Positions 8,343-17,372 of a stretch of 64,000 nt of DNA are shown piece by piece (positions within the stretch are counted from its first letter, which is position 1; every line of letters starts with the position of its first letter). Location: assembly GCA_024233085.1 (NCBI GenBank), contig JACKQC010000014.1, forward strand, positions 62,001 through 126,000, in the 5' to 3' direction. The position numbers and the translations under genes are program-made. The notes beneath the pieces are model-generated. The model was not told the origin of the DNA. It did not search any database and worked only from the letters and a program-made list of their open reading frames with translations. Source of the DNA: Akkermansiaceae bacterium (GTDB lineage Bacteria > Verrucomicrobiota > Verrucomicrobiia > Verrucomicrobiales > DEV007).

Positions 8343-9869
8343 ATGGATCCCCTTGCTCTGAGGCACGAACTCCGCACTCTGATCAATCATGTGATCGGTG
8401 CCGCGGAACTCCTTCGCGACGATCCCACTCTACCCAAAGCGTGGCGGGACGACCTCGAGCGCATCCTGCAGAGCGGGCGTTCGCTGGAGAATCTGACGGC
8501 TGAATTTCTCGACACCGGGGGCACGCGCAGCGGCAGCGATCTCGGCCGCCTTTACCACGATCTTCGCACCCCGGTCAACCACATTATCGGCTACGCTGAA
8601 CTCCTGATCGAAGAGGCGGAGGACGCCGAAAACCAGCGCCTGCATGTGGATTTGCGGCGGATACGGAGCGCGGCGGCGAATTGGCTTGAGCTGTTCCACG
8701 ATCGTTTCGTGGCTCCCAGGGAAGCTCCTTCCGACGAAGATCCCCACCCCGGTGCGCATTTCCCGTCTCCGGATTCCAAGGCGGACCGTCTTCGATCCGC
8801 CGCCAAACTTCGCTCCGAAGCGACCGGAATCATCCTGTTGGTGGATGACGATGAATACAACCGCGATTTACTGAGCCGGCGCCTGGAGGGGCTCGGTCAT
8901 CGCGTGAAACAAGCCGATTCCGGCGCCGCCTGCCTGAGTTTTCTGGAGCGAAGCCCGGACGACCTGCCCGATCTGATTCTTTTGGACATGGTGATGCCCG
9001 ATCTCAATGGCGACGCCGTTCTGGAGCGCCTGAAAGAGAACGAATCCTGGAGCGAGATTCCGGTCGTCATGATTTCCGCCCTCGACGATCAGTCGGGCAT
9101 CGCCCGCTGTATCGAAAGGGGCGCCGAGGATTATCTCCCGAAACCTTTTCATCCCGCCATCCTCCGGGCGCGCGTCGAATCCTGCGTCGAAAAGCGAAAA
9201 CTGCGCGAAGCGGAACGGGAACATCTGGCACGAATCGAACAGGAACAGGCCAAATCCGAGCGCTTGTTGCTCAACGTGCTCCCCCGCCCCATCGCCGAGC
9301 GCCTCAAGGCCGGAGAGAAGGAAATCGCGGACTACTTTCCCAATGTCACCGTTCTTTTCGCCGATCTGGTCGATTTTACCCGGCTTTCTTCGGACACGGA
9401 ACCGGACGTGATCGTTGGACTGCTAAACAGCCTTTTTTCCCGCTTCGATCTGCTCGCCCAGTGGCACGGCCTGGAAAAGATCAAGACCATCGGCGACGCC
9501 TACATGGCGGTCGCGGGCCTGCCGATCCCCCGGGAAGACCATGCCAACGCCATCGCGCAGTTCGCGATCGACCTTTTCGAGGAATTGGACCGCTTCAACG
9601 AACATCATGAAACGGCTGTCTCGCTCCGCGTCGGCATCGACACCGGTCCCGTCGTCGCCGGGATCATTGGACGCAGCAAATTTATCTACGATCTCTGGGG
9701 AGACACCGTCAACACCGCCAGTCGAATGGAGTCCCACGGGCTCGCCGGCGAGATACAGGTGACCGAATCGACGTGGAGACAATTGAAGAACGACTTCGCC
9801 TTTGCCGAGCGCGGGGAGATCGAGGTCAAGGGGAAGGGCGCCATGACGACCTGGCTGCTCAAGCGCTGA
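8343..9869 (+). CDS. Class III adenylate cyclase with two DHp-like motifs and a receiver
   Basis: A 508-residue soluble protein. The N-terminus has two HisKA/DHp-like helices: His8 in LRHELRTLINHVIGAAELL and His72 in LYHDLRTPVNHIIGYAELL. Neither is followed by an ATPase domain. A receiver (about 165-285) carries Asp215 in LILLDMVMP. A signalling helix leads to a class III cyclase domain (about 335-508). Metal Asp residues lie in FADLVDF, Lys381 (EKIKTIGD) and Asp450 (YDLWGD) are the adenine-selecting pair, and Asn457 and Arg461 (NTASR) are transition-state residues. Lys plus Asp points to cAMP rather than cGMP. This is probably the output of the operon. ATG 8343 starts just before the first DHp helix. 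Confidence 0.88.
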   Translation: MDPLALRHELRTLINHVIGAAELLRDDPTLPKAWRDDLERILQSGRSLENLTAEFLDTGGTRSGSDLGRLYHDLRTPVNHIIGYAELLIEEAEDAENQRLHVDLRRIRSAAANWLELFHDRFVAPREAPSDEDPHPGAHFPSPDSKADRLRSAAKLRSEATGIILLVDDDEYNRDLLSRRLEGLGHRVKQADSGAACLSFLERSPDDLPDLILLDMVMPDLNGDAVLERLKENESWSEIPVVMISALDDQSGIARCIERGAEDYLPKPFHPAILRARVESCVEKRKLREAEREHLARIEQEQAKSERLLLNVLPRPIAERLKAGEKEIADYFPNVTVLFADLVDFTRLSSDTEPDVIVGLLNSLFSRFDLLAQWHGLEKIKTIGDAYMAVAGLPIPREDHANAIAQFAIDLFEELDRFNEHHETAVSLRVGIDTGPVVAGIIGRSKFIYDLWGDTVNTASRMESHGLAGEIQVTESTWRQLKNDFAFAERGEIEVKGKGAMTTWLLKR

Positions 9870-9890
9870 TTCCGCCCCCTCCCGATTTCG

Positions 9891-11978
9891 TCAGGGTTGC
9901 TCCAGATCGTCAATCTGCATCACCCGGCTCAGGTGAGGACGACGGGCGAAAAACGCGGGGGTGATCCATCGGAGCAGGATCGAAGCCCCAATCAGGCACA
10001 GGAGCCCGCCCAGAAAGGAGATCCAGCAGATACTCCACCAGGGAAATCCGGAGTCGAGGATCGAGCGCGATTTCGCCAATGCGAGCGTCAAGGCATCCAT
10101 GACACCCCGGGTCTCCTCCGCGAGTTCCCCGTTGACGGCCTCTCCGAACAAAATCAGGCACTTCATGGCGCCGCTGACAAAGAAGACGAGGGTAAAGACC
10201 GTGAAAAACACCGCCGCCATCAGTCCAGCGGCGATCCGGAGGAACAGCCCCCGCCGCCAGTCGTGGACTTTCTCCTTGAACTCGGCCGTCACGCCGGGTT
10301 CCAAGGTCCATTCGGTGGAGTCGCTGGGGATGTAAAAGGGCCGGCGCAGGTACTCCCCCTTGAAGCTGAGATACAATTCCCGCCCGCTGCCCCGCACCAG
10401 TTCTCGGACGAAATTGCTCAAGAAACCGAACGGTTTCAGCAGCCGGTCGGTCACGAAAAAATACCGCCTCAGCAGAAAACGCAGGGCGCGATAGACGAAT
10501 TGATCCCGCCAGTTGCCGCAATCCCGAACCGCGTCGGCCCCCAACAACATGACGGCGGGATCCCGCTGATCCTCCGGCCGATCCTTGAGCCCCTCCAGAA
10601 ACGGGCGGTCGATTTCCGCCTGATCGATCACCATGATCTGCGGGAAGCAAGGCAACGCGTCCCGTTCCTCGGTCCCGATTCGAACCGTTCCCGGCCGGGA
10701 TCGCTTGCCGAGAAAGCCGGGCAGGTATTCCGCCGTGAATTTTACCACCGCATGGGTCAGCACCTGGCCCTGCGGACAGCCGTATCCCTGCCGCGCCATG
10801 ATGCGCCGGTAGAGATCCTCCGCCTCGTCCCACTGGTCGGTGGTGAGTTCCGTGCGAATCCCCATCAGGTAACCGGCGACCTTCCACAGATGAAGGAACG
10901 CGTTCTTCTGCTCCAGGCTCAGCCTGGCCCCCCAATGCTCGATGGACCGGGGCAGCAGATAGGCGAAGGTCAGCAGCGTGTAGGCTTGGTCCTCCTGGTT
11001 GATCGGCAGTCCGTATTGCGCGACATCCCACGAAGGGCGCCCCGGAATCTCGTCCCGAAACGACGCCGGGCGCTGTTCGTCGCCCGCGGCGCCCGGACGA
11101 GCCGCCGCCGCGGCCGGGCCTCGATGAAATTTCCCCGGATTCCGCAACATGAAGCGCATCGACGAATGAAGGGCACGCACCTTCCGGACGCTGATGAATC
11201 CTTTGCCCCAGAGATATCGCTTTGGCTTGGCCTTCGCATAAATGGTTTTGGCCCGCTCGAAAAGCATTTCTCCAAAGGACTTGGGATCCGGGACGCCCGG
11301 CGCGCCGGTAAAGTCGATCTTGTCCCCCTCGATCTTGATATGGCCCTTGAGCATTTCCCAGGCTTTGGGAGCCAGGTCGTCAAGAGCGGAAATGGTGGCC
11401 TCGTCCGGAGAGATACGCGCGTCCTTGATCACCGTGATTCCGCCCGGGGCCATCACGTGGTCGAGCATCAGCGAAGTTTCATACAAGCGCTGATCGACGT
11501 ATTTCGAGTCGGCCAGTTTCCGCGTGTCATAGAGCGCCACGATTCCGTTCCGGATCAGGTAACAGGCCGGGAGACTGGAGGAAAAAAGCCCCAGCAGCAT
11601 CGCGATCATGTGCCGGTCCCAGAGTGTCGTGGCCAGTTCGAGTTGATCCTCGTCGACCCAATCCGGCGCCTCGACCGGATCGAAAAAGTCCCGCGCCCGT
11701 TCCGGCACCTTTTCGAGAAAGGTTGAAACCCTCGAATGATTCACCAGCGCGAGTTCGGGTTGCCGCACCAGATAATCGGCGATGTCGAGCATTCGGTTGT
11801 ACCCGGCGCGTCCCGATTTGGACTTGGTGTGTTGGTTCTCCAGCTCGGCCAGGAGCACCTCTTCCATCAACTCGTCCGCGTCGATCCCATCGGTCGGCTG
11901 ATCGCCCTGCAGGCGGGCCTTGTCCATCTCCTCCTGGAATCGCGTTTCCGTCCAGGTTTGCCAGATCGCTTTGTTCAT
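9891..11978 (-). CDS. Large DUF2236/MpaB-like (rubber oxygenase type) membrane-anchored protein
   Basis: A 695-residue protein. The middle resembles the DUF2236 fold of latex-clearing oxygenase and MpaB: a helix with VRKVRALHSSMR (His near residue 268, a candidate heme ligand), then GLPINQEDQAYTLLTFAYL and a helix with LWKVAGYLMGI. Those enzymes are heme oxygenases that cleave or oxidise unsaturated terpenoid or acyl chains. Two strong C-terminal membrane segments lie at about 578-607 and 648-670. A GGAGG sequence precedes ATG 11978 with good spacing, which fixes the start. It is divergent from a polytopic membrane protein gene. The family call rests on motif memory and is moderate. Confidence 0.55.
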   Translation of the reverse strand: MNKAIWQTWTETRFQEEMDKARLQGDQPTDGIDADELMEEVLLAELENQHTKSKSGRAGYNRMLDIADYLVRQPELALVNHSRVSTFLEKVPERARDFFDPVEAPDWVDEDQLELATTLWDRHMIAMLLGLFSSSLPACYLIRNGIVALYDTRKLADSKYVDQRLYETSLMLDHVMAPGGITVIKDARISPDEATISALDDLAPKAWEMLKGHIKIEGDKIDFTGAPGVPDPKSFGEMLFERAKTIYAKAKPKRYLWGKGFISVRKVRALHSSMRFMLRNPGKFHRGPAAAAARPGAAGDEQRPASFRDEIPGRPSWDVAQYGLPINQEDQAYTLLTFAYLLPRSIEHWGARLSLEQKNAFLHLWKVAGYLMGIRTELTTDQWDEAEDLYRRIMARQGYGCPQGQVLTHAVVKFTAEYLPGFLGKRSRPGTVRIGTEERDALPCFPQIMVIDQAEIDRPFLEGLKDRPEDQRDPAVMLLGADAVRDCGNWRDQFVYRALRFLLRRYFFVTDRLLKPFGFLSNFVRELVRGSGRELYLSFKGEYLRRPFYIPSDSTEWTLEPGVTAEFKEKVHDWRRGLFLRIAAGLMAAVFFTVFTLVFFVSGAMKCLILFGEAVNGELAEETRGVMDALTLALAKSRSILDSGFPWWSICWISFLGGLLCLIGASILLRWITPAFFARRPHLSRVMQIDDLEQP

Positions 11979-12128
11979 TGAAATTCCTCCCTTGCCCGGG
12001 AAATTAGCGAAACCGGCTGATCTGTCGAGCGTTCGCTGAAATTTTTTCGCCGGTCCCGAAACGCGCTCGCGTCATGGTCCGCTCTTTTTTTCGTGACCTT
12101 GCGGACCGGCTGCTCTACCCTCGCCGGC

Positions 12129-12809
12129 ATGGAAAAACCGTTGATGCCCGATGGAGCCACCCCCATGTTTTGGATTGCGGTGGCGGGATGTTTCGTTTTC
12201 TGGCTGCTCGCCTACGTCCTGATTATCCGAATAGGATTCAAGGAAAAAACATTCGGCATGCCCATCGCGGCGTTATGCGCGAATTTCATCTGGGAAATCC
12301 TCTTTTCCCACGTCTACGCGCCGTCTTTTTCGCTGATTCAGTGGGGAAACACCGCCTGGGCGCTCTTCGATGTGGCCATCCTGATCACCGTCTGGAAGTA
12401 CGGCCGCGCGGATTTCGGCGACCCCTGGGTCAAAAAACACTTTCACCTCATCGTCGTCATCGGGCTCGCCGTCGCCTTCGCGGTGATGTATCCATTCGCC
12501 GGATACTACAAGGACCTGAAGGGGTACTATCTGGGCTGGGCGGCCGCGCTGATGATGAGTGTCCTTTTCATCGCCATGTTGCGCCGCCGGGGCTCGGTCA
12601 AGGGCCAGTCCTTCTATATCGCGCTTTTCATGTTTCTGGGAAATTACTCGGCCTACCTGTGGGTGAAGTATTTCCCCAACCTGTCATTCAGCCTCGGAAT
12701 CAACCTGCAGATGTTTCTCTGCACCGGTTTCTTCAACGTCGCTTACATGGTGATGATCTACCGCAAATGCCGGGAAGAGGGCATTAACCCCTGGAAGCGG
12801 TTCTGGTAG
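12129..12809 (+). CDS. Polytopic membrane protein, weakly like Pyr4-type terpene cyclases
   Basis: A 226-residue protein with about seven hydrophobic helices throughout and little soluble sequence. Acidic residues sit within helices (ALCANFIWEILF and ALFDVAILITVWKYG). This is reminiscent of transmembrane terpene cyclases of the Pyr4/PaxB type, which use a membrane-embedded Glu and Asp, but the likeness is weak. It is divergent from the MpaB-like oxygenase across 150 bases, so the two may be co-regulated. ATG 12129 puts Met just before the first helix; an upstream in-frame start at 12093 is possible. The gene ends 25 bases before an intergenic palindrome and converges on a TonB receptor gene. 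Confidence 0.45.
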   Translation: MEKPLMPDGATPMFWIAVAGCFVFWLLAYVLIIRIGFKEKTFGMPIAALCANFIWEILFSHVYAPSFSLIQWGNTAWALFDVAILITVWKYGRADFGDPWVKKHFHLIVVIGLAVAFAVMYPFAGYYKDLKGYYLGWAAALMMSVLFIAMLRRRGSVKGQSFYIALFMFLGNYSAYLWVKYFPNLSFSLGINLQMFLCTGFFNVAYMVMIYRKCREEGINPWKRFW

Positions 12810-12834
12810 GCCCGCCAAAAAAACACGAAAACCA

Positions 12835-12866
12835 AACAGGGTTGGGTCCGCGACTCAACCCTGTTG
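12835..12866. repeat. AACAGGGTTG palindrome, copy 2
   Basis: AACAGGGTTG at 12835-12844 pairs with CAACCCTGTT at 12856-12865, a perfect 10-bp stem with an 11-base loop containing GGTCCGCGACT. It lies between the convergent ends of the membrane protein gene (stop 12809) and the TonB receptor gene (stop at 12906), a position suited to a bidirectional terminator. It has the same arms as the copies at 2.0, 17.6, 38.6, 46.3 and 54.2 kb. Confidence 0.75.
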
Positions 12867-12905
12867 GACGCCTCCCGGTCTCGCGGGGAAGATCCCGCGG
12901 GACGC

Positions 12906-15050
12906 TCAATCGAAGCGAACGGTCCCCATCAGGTAAAAGCCGCGTTCGATGGCCGACGAGGCGTTCTCGTTGGCGAGCGGTCCGCCGAATTCTTCCCGCA
13001 GGGGCTGGAGCAGGTTTTGGCCGACGACCGACATTTCGAAATTCGGACAGACCTGCCAGGCGATCCGGGCATCGAGATCGAAATAGCTGTCGATATTGAA
13101 GGCCCTGAGTTGATCCACGTAGCGCCACCAGACATCGATCTGGAAATCGTTGAGCACATCCCAGGAGGAACGAATGTTGAACTGCTGTTCGGGATCCTTG
13201 CCGGCCGAGAAGAGGCCCGCATTGTCGTCGAAGTCCATCCGCAGCCATGAATAGTTGGCGGACACGCGCCACCATTCGGCGAGTTCGACATTGATGGAAA
13301 CCTCGGTGCCGTAGGTCGTGGCTTCGCCGTTGTTGGCGCCGTGCGAGCTGAGCAGCAGATGCGGCACCGGCGTTCCGCGAAAATCGGGCCCGGTGAAGGC
13401 CGCGCCGACCAGGTTGTCGTACTGGTTGTAAAATCCGGCCACATCGACCGAGACACGCTCGACCGGTTCGATGCGGTAGCCGGCTTCCCAGCCGAGCAGT
13501 TCCGTCGAATCCACCATCTCTCCGTCCACCGTTCGTCCGTTCCCCGCGCTGAAAAGCGGCAGCAAGGTGTCGGGAATGCCGTCGCCGTTGACATCGACCG
13601 GCACCATTCCGGGCTCGAGGGCCAGGTTGGTGGACACGGCCTCCAGATTGCGCTCCGGCACATGGACCGCCCGCGACACCGCGCCCCAAAGAGTCTGGTT
13701 TTCGGACGGCTTCACCGTCAGGCGGGCGTTCGGCTGGATTTCCCAACCAGTGTAGTCGTTGTGCTCCACCTTGGTTCCGATGATGAATCGCGCCACGTCG
13801 GGAATCAGCTCGATCTCGTCCTGCAGAAAGCCGCTGAACAACTGGTGATTGGTCTCGGCCGGATCCCAGACGATGTCGAACGTGTCGGGATTGTCGAAAT
13901 GATCCGGCATCACCCGGTAGCCGAGACCGGAAACGATCGAGTGCCTCTCGAGGGGCGAGAAACGGTACTGCAATTCGGCGTCGGCGGTGTGCCGATATCC
14001 CCGCCACCGGAGTTCGCCGCGCTCGACGTAGTCGTAGTAAACCTGAAAGATCAGCTCCGAATCGGCGCTGAAAGTCTTCGTGTAGCGACCGAGCACATTG
14101 CCTCCGCTCACGTCGAAATCCTCGACGAAGGACCGGACGTAGCGCCCCGTCTCGGGCACCGGCACAAAGCCCGGGTTGAGCTGATTGGTGATCTGGCGGC
14201 GGTTCCCCCAATAGTAGTCGCCCTGAAAAGTAAAATGCTCGTCGACATTGTCCCAGTCGATGCGGAAACCCGTCTGGTAGTTGTTCCAACTGTCCTCGAT
14301 CGGCGTGCCATCCTTCTCGAAATAGTCGAAATAGACCCGGTAATGGGCTTCACCCAGCTGGCCGCCATAGCGTATATCGCCGAAGACGCGCTCCAGCGGA
14401 TCTCCCCAGCCTCCCTCGAAATACGCGCCCTGAGATTCGGCGGCGTCCTTGGTGATGATATTAATCACCCCGTTGACGGCGTTGGCGCCCCACAGCGTGC
14501 CACCGGGGCCGCGTATCACTTCGATTCGCTCGACATCCTGAAGCGGGTAATTTTGCGCGTCCCAGAAGACCCCCGAAAAGGTCGGGGTATAGACGCTGCG
14601 CCCGTCGATCAGCACGAGAAGCTTGTCGGAAAACCGGTCCGTGAATCCCCGCGAGGAAATGCCCCACTTGTTCGAATCGATCTGCCCGATCGTGAGACCG
14701 GGTGACATCCGGAGGGCTTCGGCGAAATTCCGGGCGCCCGAACGGCGAATGTCCTCGTTGGAGATGACGTAAATGGCGGCCGCGGCATCGAACTGTTTCT
14801 CCTCGTGCTTGGAAACCGACGTGACCACGAGGTCCATCAGGCTCATGCTCTTCAACTGCTCCGCCACCTCCTCCACGGCGGGATCGAGAGAACTGATGGC
14901 ATCCTCAGCCATCTTCGGGGCGACGATGCCCTCCAGCGAGGCGCCTCCGGCGGCGGGGTCTTCCGCGAGCGATCTCAGCGCGGCGCCAAAGACTATCAAT
15001 GAGGCCAGAATCCACGGGATTCCGCTTCTCGGGTTTGGGTGTTTGCTCAT
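12906..15050 (-). CDS. TonB-dependent outer-membrane receptor
   Basis: A 714-residue protein. It has a signal peptide (about residues 10-30), a short acidic stretch, and a plug domain: AIYVISNEDIRRSGARNFAE, then SRGFTDRFSDKLLVLIDGRS, VERIEVIRGPGGTLWGANAV and NGVINIITK. A long beta-barrel with alternating aromatic strands ends in VRFD. It should import a ligand across the outer membrane using TonB/ExbBD energy. No ligand-processing gene, ABC transporter or clear riboswitch is next to it, so the substrate (siderophore, corrinoid or saccharide) is unknown. ATG 15050 is chosen for the signal peptide that follows directly. Confidence 0.92.
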   Translation of the reverse strand: MSKHPNPRSGIPWILASLIVFGAALRSLAEDPAAGGASLEGIVAPKMAEDAISSLDPAVEEVAEQLKSMSLMDLVVTSVSKHEEKQFDAAAAIYVISNEDIRRSGARNFAEALRMSPGLTIGQIDSNKWGISSRGFTDRFSDKLLVLIDGRSVYTPTFSGVFWDAQNYPLQDVERIEVIRGPGGTLWGANAVNGVINIITKDAAESQGAYFEGGWGDPLERVFGDIRYGGQLGEAHYRVYFDYFEKDGTPIEDSWNNYQTGFRIDWDNVDEHFTFQGDYYWGNRRQITNQLNPGFVPVPETGRYVRSFVEDFDVSGGNVLGRYTKTFSADSELIFQVYYDYVERGELRWRGYRHTADAELQYRFSPLERHSIVSGLGYRVMPDHFDNPDTFDIVWDPAETNHQLFSGFLQDEIELIPDVARFIIGTKVEHNDYTGWEIQPNARLTVKPSENQTLWGAVSRAVHVPERNLEAVSTNLALEPGMVPVDVNGDGIPDTLLPLFSAGNGRTVDGEMVDSTELLGWEAGYRIEPVERVSVDVAGFYNQYDNLVGAAFTGPDFRGTPVPHLLLSSHGANNGEATTYGTEVSINVELAEWWRVSANYSWLRMDFDDNAGLFSAGKDPEQQFNIRSSWDVLNDFQIDVWWRYVDQLRAFNIDSYFDLDARIAWQVCPNFEMSVVGQNLLQPLREEFGGPLANENASSAIERGFYLMGTVRFD

Positions 15051-15452
15051 GGGTCGGTTCAGTTGGATAAATTCGTGTCTCGACAGGCCCGGATGTTTCT
15101 CCGGCTGAAAAACGTAAATCCGGCAACGGCCTGAAAACCCTCTCCTACTCAAACAGTTCGCCTTGACGGGTGTGAGGGCTGGGCGAACGATTCAAGTCCT
15201 CCTTATTTAGGGCTCGAAGCGGGGTCGTGTAAAGCGATTGCACACAAAACAAGCGATTGGCTTGAATAAATTGAGAGTTTCAAGAATTTCCGCGGTTCAC
15301 CGTCATTTCTGGATGGGCTCTTCCTCCTTCGTTTCTGCTTAGGGCAGGAACTAGAATTCGGGAGGCTCGAAAAAGCCCGCTTTCCCCCGCCGAAATCGGC
15401 AATTGTGCGCGGGGCGGATCGAAGTTCATTTTCCCGAACCTCCTCCCGCCCC
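15051..15452. promoter_or_regulatory. Divergent intergenic region, TonB receptor / MpaA-like amidase
   Basis: About 400 bases without a credible gene separate two divergent genes, so both promoters must lie here. It is more AT-rich than the surrounding genes around 15200-15300. On the minus strand an AAGGAGGA sequence (about 15200-15207) is followed almost at once by a TTG that opens a 16-codon frame ending in TAG. The 2-base spacing is too short to trust as a leader peptide. No conserved riboswitch core was recognised. Confidence 0.4.
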
Positions 15453-16145
15453 ATGCCGCGCTCCACTTCATTCACGACGCCCATGACGCCGTATGGCCAA
15501 TCGGTCCGCGGGGTCCCGTTGCGGGCTTGGATTCCCGCCATCGAGTGCCGCGTGCTGGTGCTTGCCGGACTTCATGGCGAGGAGCCGGAGACGACCGTGA
15601 TCCTGTCCCGCGCCCTCCGCTCGATGGCCGAGCCTCCCCGTCATTCCGCCTGCATCCTTTCGGCAAATCCCGATGGGATTCTCCAGGGAACCCGAGGCAA
15701 CGCGAACGGGGTGGATTTGAACCGGAATTTCCCCACCGCGGACTGGAGGCCGGGCACCGTTCCCGTTCGCTGGCATGTCGACGAACCGGAGGCGACTCTT
15801 CCCATTTCGACCGGCTCGGCGCCTTGTTCCGAACCGGAAACCGCCGCCCTCATCTCCCTGATCGACTCGCTCGCGCCCCGGCTCATTGTGGCCCTGCACG
15901 CTCCCCTCGCCTGCGTCGACGATCCGCAACTTTCGCCAACCGGTCGCTGGCTCGCGCGGGAGACCCGCCTGCCCCTGGTGGGCGACATCGGCTATCCGAC
16001 GCCGGGCTCCATGGGCACCTGGGCGCGGGAACGGGCCATCCCTTTGATAACGTGGGAGTTTCCCAGGTCTTCGATCGAGGAACTCAGCCGCGACTCGATT
16101 CCGCCGCTGATCGGCCTGTTGACGGGGGAAGCCCCGGGAACCTGA
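15453..16145 (+). CDS. MpaA-like murein peptide amidase (M14 zinc carboxypeptidase family)
   Basis: A 230-residue zinc peptidase. It begins with YGQSVRGVPL, the typical entry of MpaA (gamma-D-Glu-meso-diaminopimelate amidase, which trims cell-wall tripeptides for recycling). Zinc ligands are visible as His and Glu in HGEEPE and His in ALHAPL. The substrate motif DLNRNFP, the GYPTPGSMGTW segment and the catalytic Glu in ITWEFP all match. There is no signal peptide, consistent with the cytoplasmic family. ATG 15453 is used; ATG 15483 is also possible and would start directly at the family core. The aldolase gene follows after 74 bases. Confidence 0.75.
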   Translation: MPRSTSFTTPMTPYGQSVRGVPLRAWIPAIECRVLVLAGLHGEEPETTVILSRALRSMAEPPRHSACILSANPDGILQGTRGNANGVDLNRNFPTADWRPGTVPVRWHVDEPEATLPISTGSAPCSEPETAALISLIDSLAPRLIVALHAPLACVDDPQLSPTGRWLARETRLPLVGDIGYPTPGSMGTWARERAIPLITWEFPRSSIEELSRDSIPPLIGLLTGEAPGT

Positions 16146-16219
16146 CGCTGAACGCGCTCCGAGGCGCGGCGAAACCGGCGCTTGCATTGAACCCAATCCC
16201 CGCTATTGAGTCCGGCACC

Positions 16220-17260
16220 ATGCCTATTGCCACACCCAAACAGTTTGCGCAGATGCTCGAGGCGGCCCAGGCCGGCGCTTACGCCTACCCGGCCATCAAC
16301 TGCACCAGCATCGTCACCATCAACGCGGCGCTGAAGGCCTTCGCCGATCAGAAATCGGACGGGATGATTCAATTCTCCACCGGGGCGGGACAATTCGCCT
16401 CCGGCATCAACAACAAGGACGCCGCCTTCGGCACCATCGTCCTCGCCGAGGCCGCCCACCGCCTCGCCGAGCAGTACGACGTGATCGTGGCCCTCAACAC
16501 CGACCACTGCCAGCCCGAAGTCGCCGCCAGTTTCCTCGATCCCCTGATCGAAGCCACCGCCAAACGCCGCGCCAGGGGCGAGAACAACCTCTTCCAGAAT
16601 CACATGCTCGACGCCTCCATCCTGCCGCTGGAGGAGAACATGGCCATCTCGAAAACCTACCTCGCCAAATGCGCCGAACAGGAAATCGTCCTCGAAGTCG
16701 AGGCCGGCGTCGTCGGCGGCGAGGAGGACGGCTCGGCCGGCAGTCACGACACCCCCGCCGACAAGCTCTACACCACCCCCGAGGACATGGTGGCGGTTTA
16801 CGAGGCGCTGCATTCGGTCGAGGGCGGCCGTTTCACCTTCGCCGCCACCTTCGGCAACGTCCACGGCCACTACAAGCCCGGCGCCGTCAAGTTGCGCCCG
16901 GACATTCTCAAGGCCGGTCAGGACGCCGTCATCGCCAAGTATGGACAGGACGCGGAATTCGACCTCGTCTTTCACGGAGGCTCCGGCAGCCCGCTGGAGC
17001 AAATTCGCGAGACGCTCGGTTACGGCGTCGTGAAGATGAACGTCGACACCGACACCCAGTACGCTTTCACCCGCCCCATCGCGTCGCACATGTTCAAGAA
17101 CTACGACGGGGTGCTCATGATCGACGGCGAGATCGGCAACAAGAAAGTCTACGATCCCCGTTCCTATCTCAAAGCCGGCGAACAGGGCATGGCCGACCGG
17201 ATCGCCCGCGCCTGCGACGACCTGCTTTCCTCCGGGAAAACGCTTCACGGCCAGATTTAA
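16220..17260 (+). CDS. fbaA: Class II fructose-bisphosphate aldolase
   Basis: A 346-residue zinc aldolase of glycolysis and gluconeogenesis, interconverting fructose 1,6-bisphosphate with dihydroxyacetone phosphate and glyceraldehyde 3-phosphate. The class IIA length and motifs match: the N-terminal YAYPAINCTS, catalytic Asp and zinc His in NTDHC, Glu-rich EVEAGVVGGEEDG, NVHGHYKPG, FHGGSGS and the phosphate-binding VKMNVDTDTQY. The start at 16220 fits the family N-terminus. Codon use is strongly biased to GC-ending codons, as expected for a highly expressed gene. An elaborate array of hairpins lies downstream, before ppk1. Confidence 0.95.
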   Translation: MPIATPKQFAQMLEAAQAGAYAYPAINCTSIVTINAALKAFADQKSDGMIQFSTGAGQFASGINNKDAAFGTIVLAEAAHRLAEQYDVIVALNTDHCQPEVAASFLDPLIEATAKRRARGENNLFQNHMLDASILPLEENMAISKTYLAKCAEQEIVLEVEAGVVGGEEDGSAGSHDTPADKLYTTPEDMVAVYEALHSVEGGRFTFAATFGNVHGHYKPGAVKLRPDILKAGQDAVIAKYGQDAEFDLVFHGGSGSPLEQIRETLGYGVVKMNVDTDTQYAFTRPIASHMFKNYDGVLMIDGEIGNKKVYDPRSYLKAGEQGMADRIARACDDLLSSGKTLHGQI

Positions 17261-17372
17261 GGTTTCGCCCCGATTTCGATCCTTCCCTTCGTTCGAACAG
17301 GGTCGTGAACGAAAGGCGCGGTCATTTTGAAACTCTCGACGGTTGGCGGGTAAATCGTTGGCAAGACCGGTA

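Noticed and set aside
15195..15210. AAGGAGGA followed by a 16-codon frame upstream of the TonB receptor
   Set aside because: The spacing to TTG is only two bases and the peptide has no attenuator-like codon run.
15051..15250. Possible cobalamin riboswitch upstream of the TonB receptor
   Set aside because: No recognisable B12-box or conserved core was found when reading the minus strand. A covariance-model search with Rfam would decide it.
17285..17315. GTTCGAACAGGGTCGTGAAC near the end of fbaA looks like another palindrome copy
   Set aside because: Only the first half resembles the AACAGGG arm and there is no matching second arm; short GTTC/GAAC pairing is within chance.
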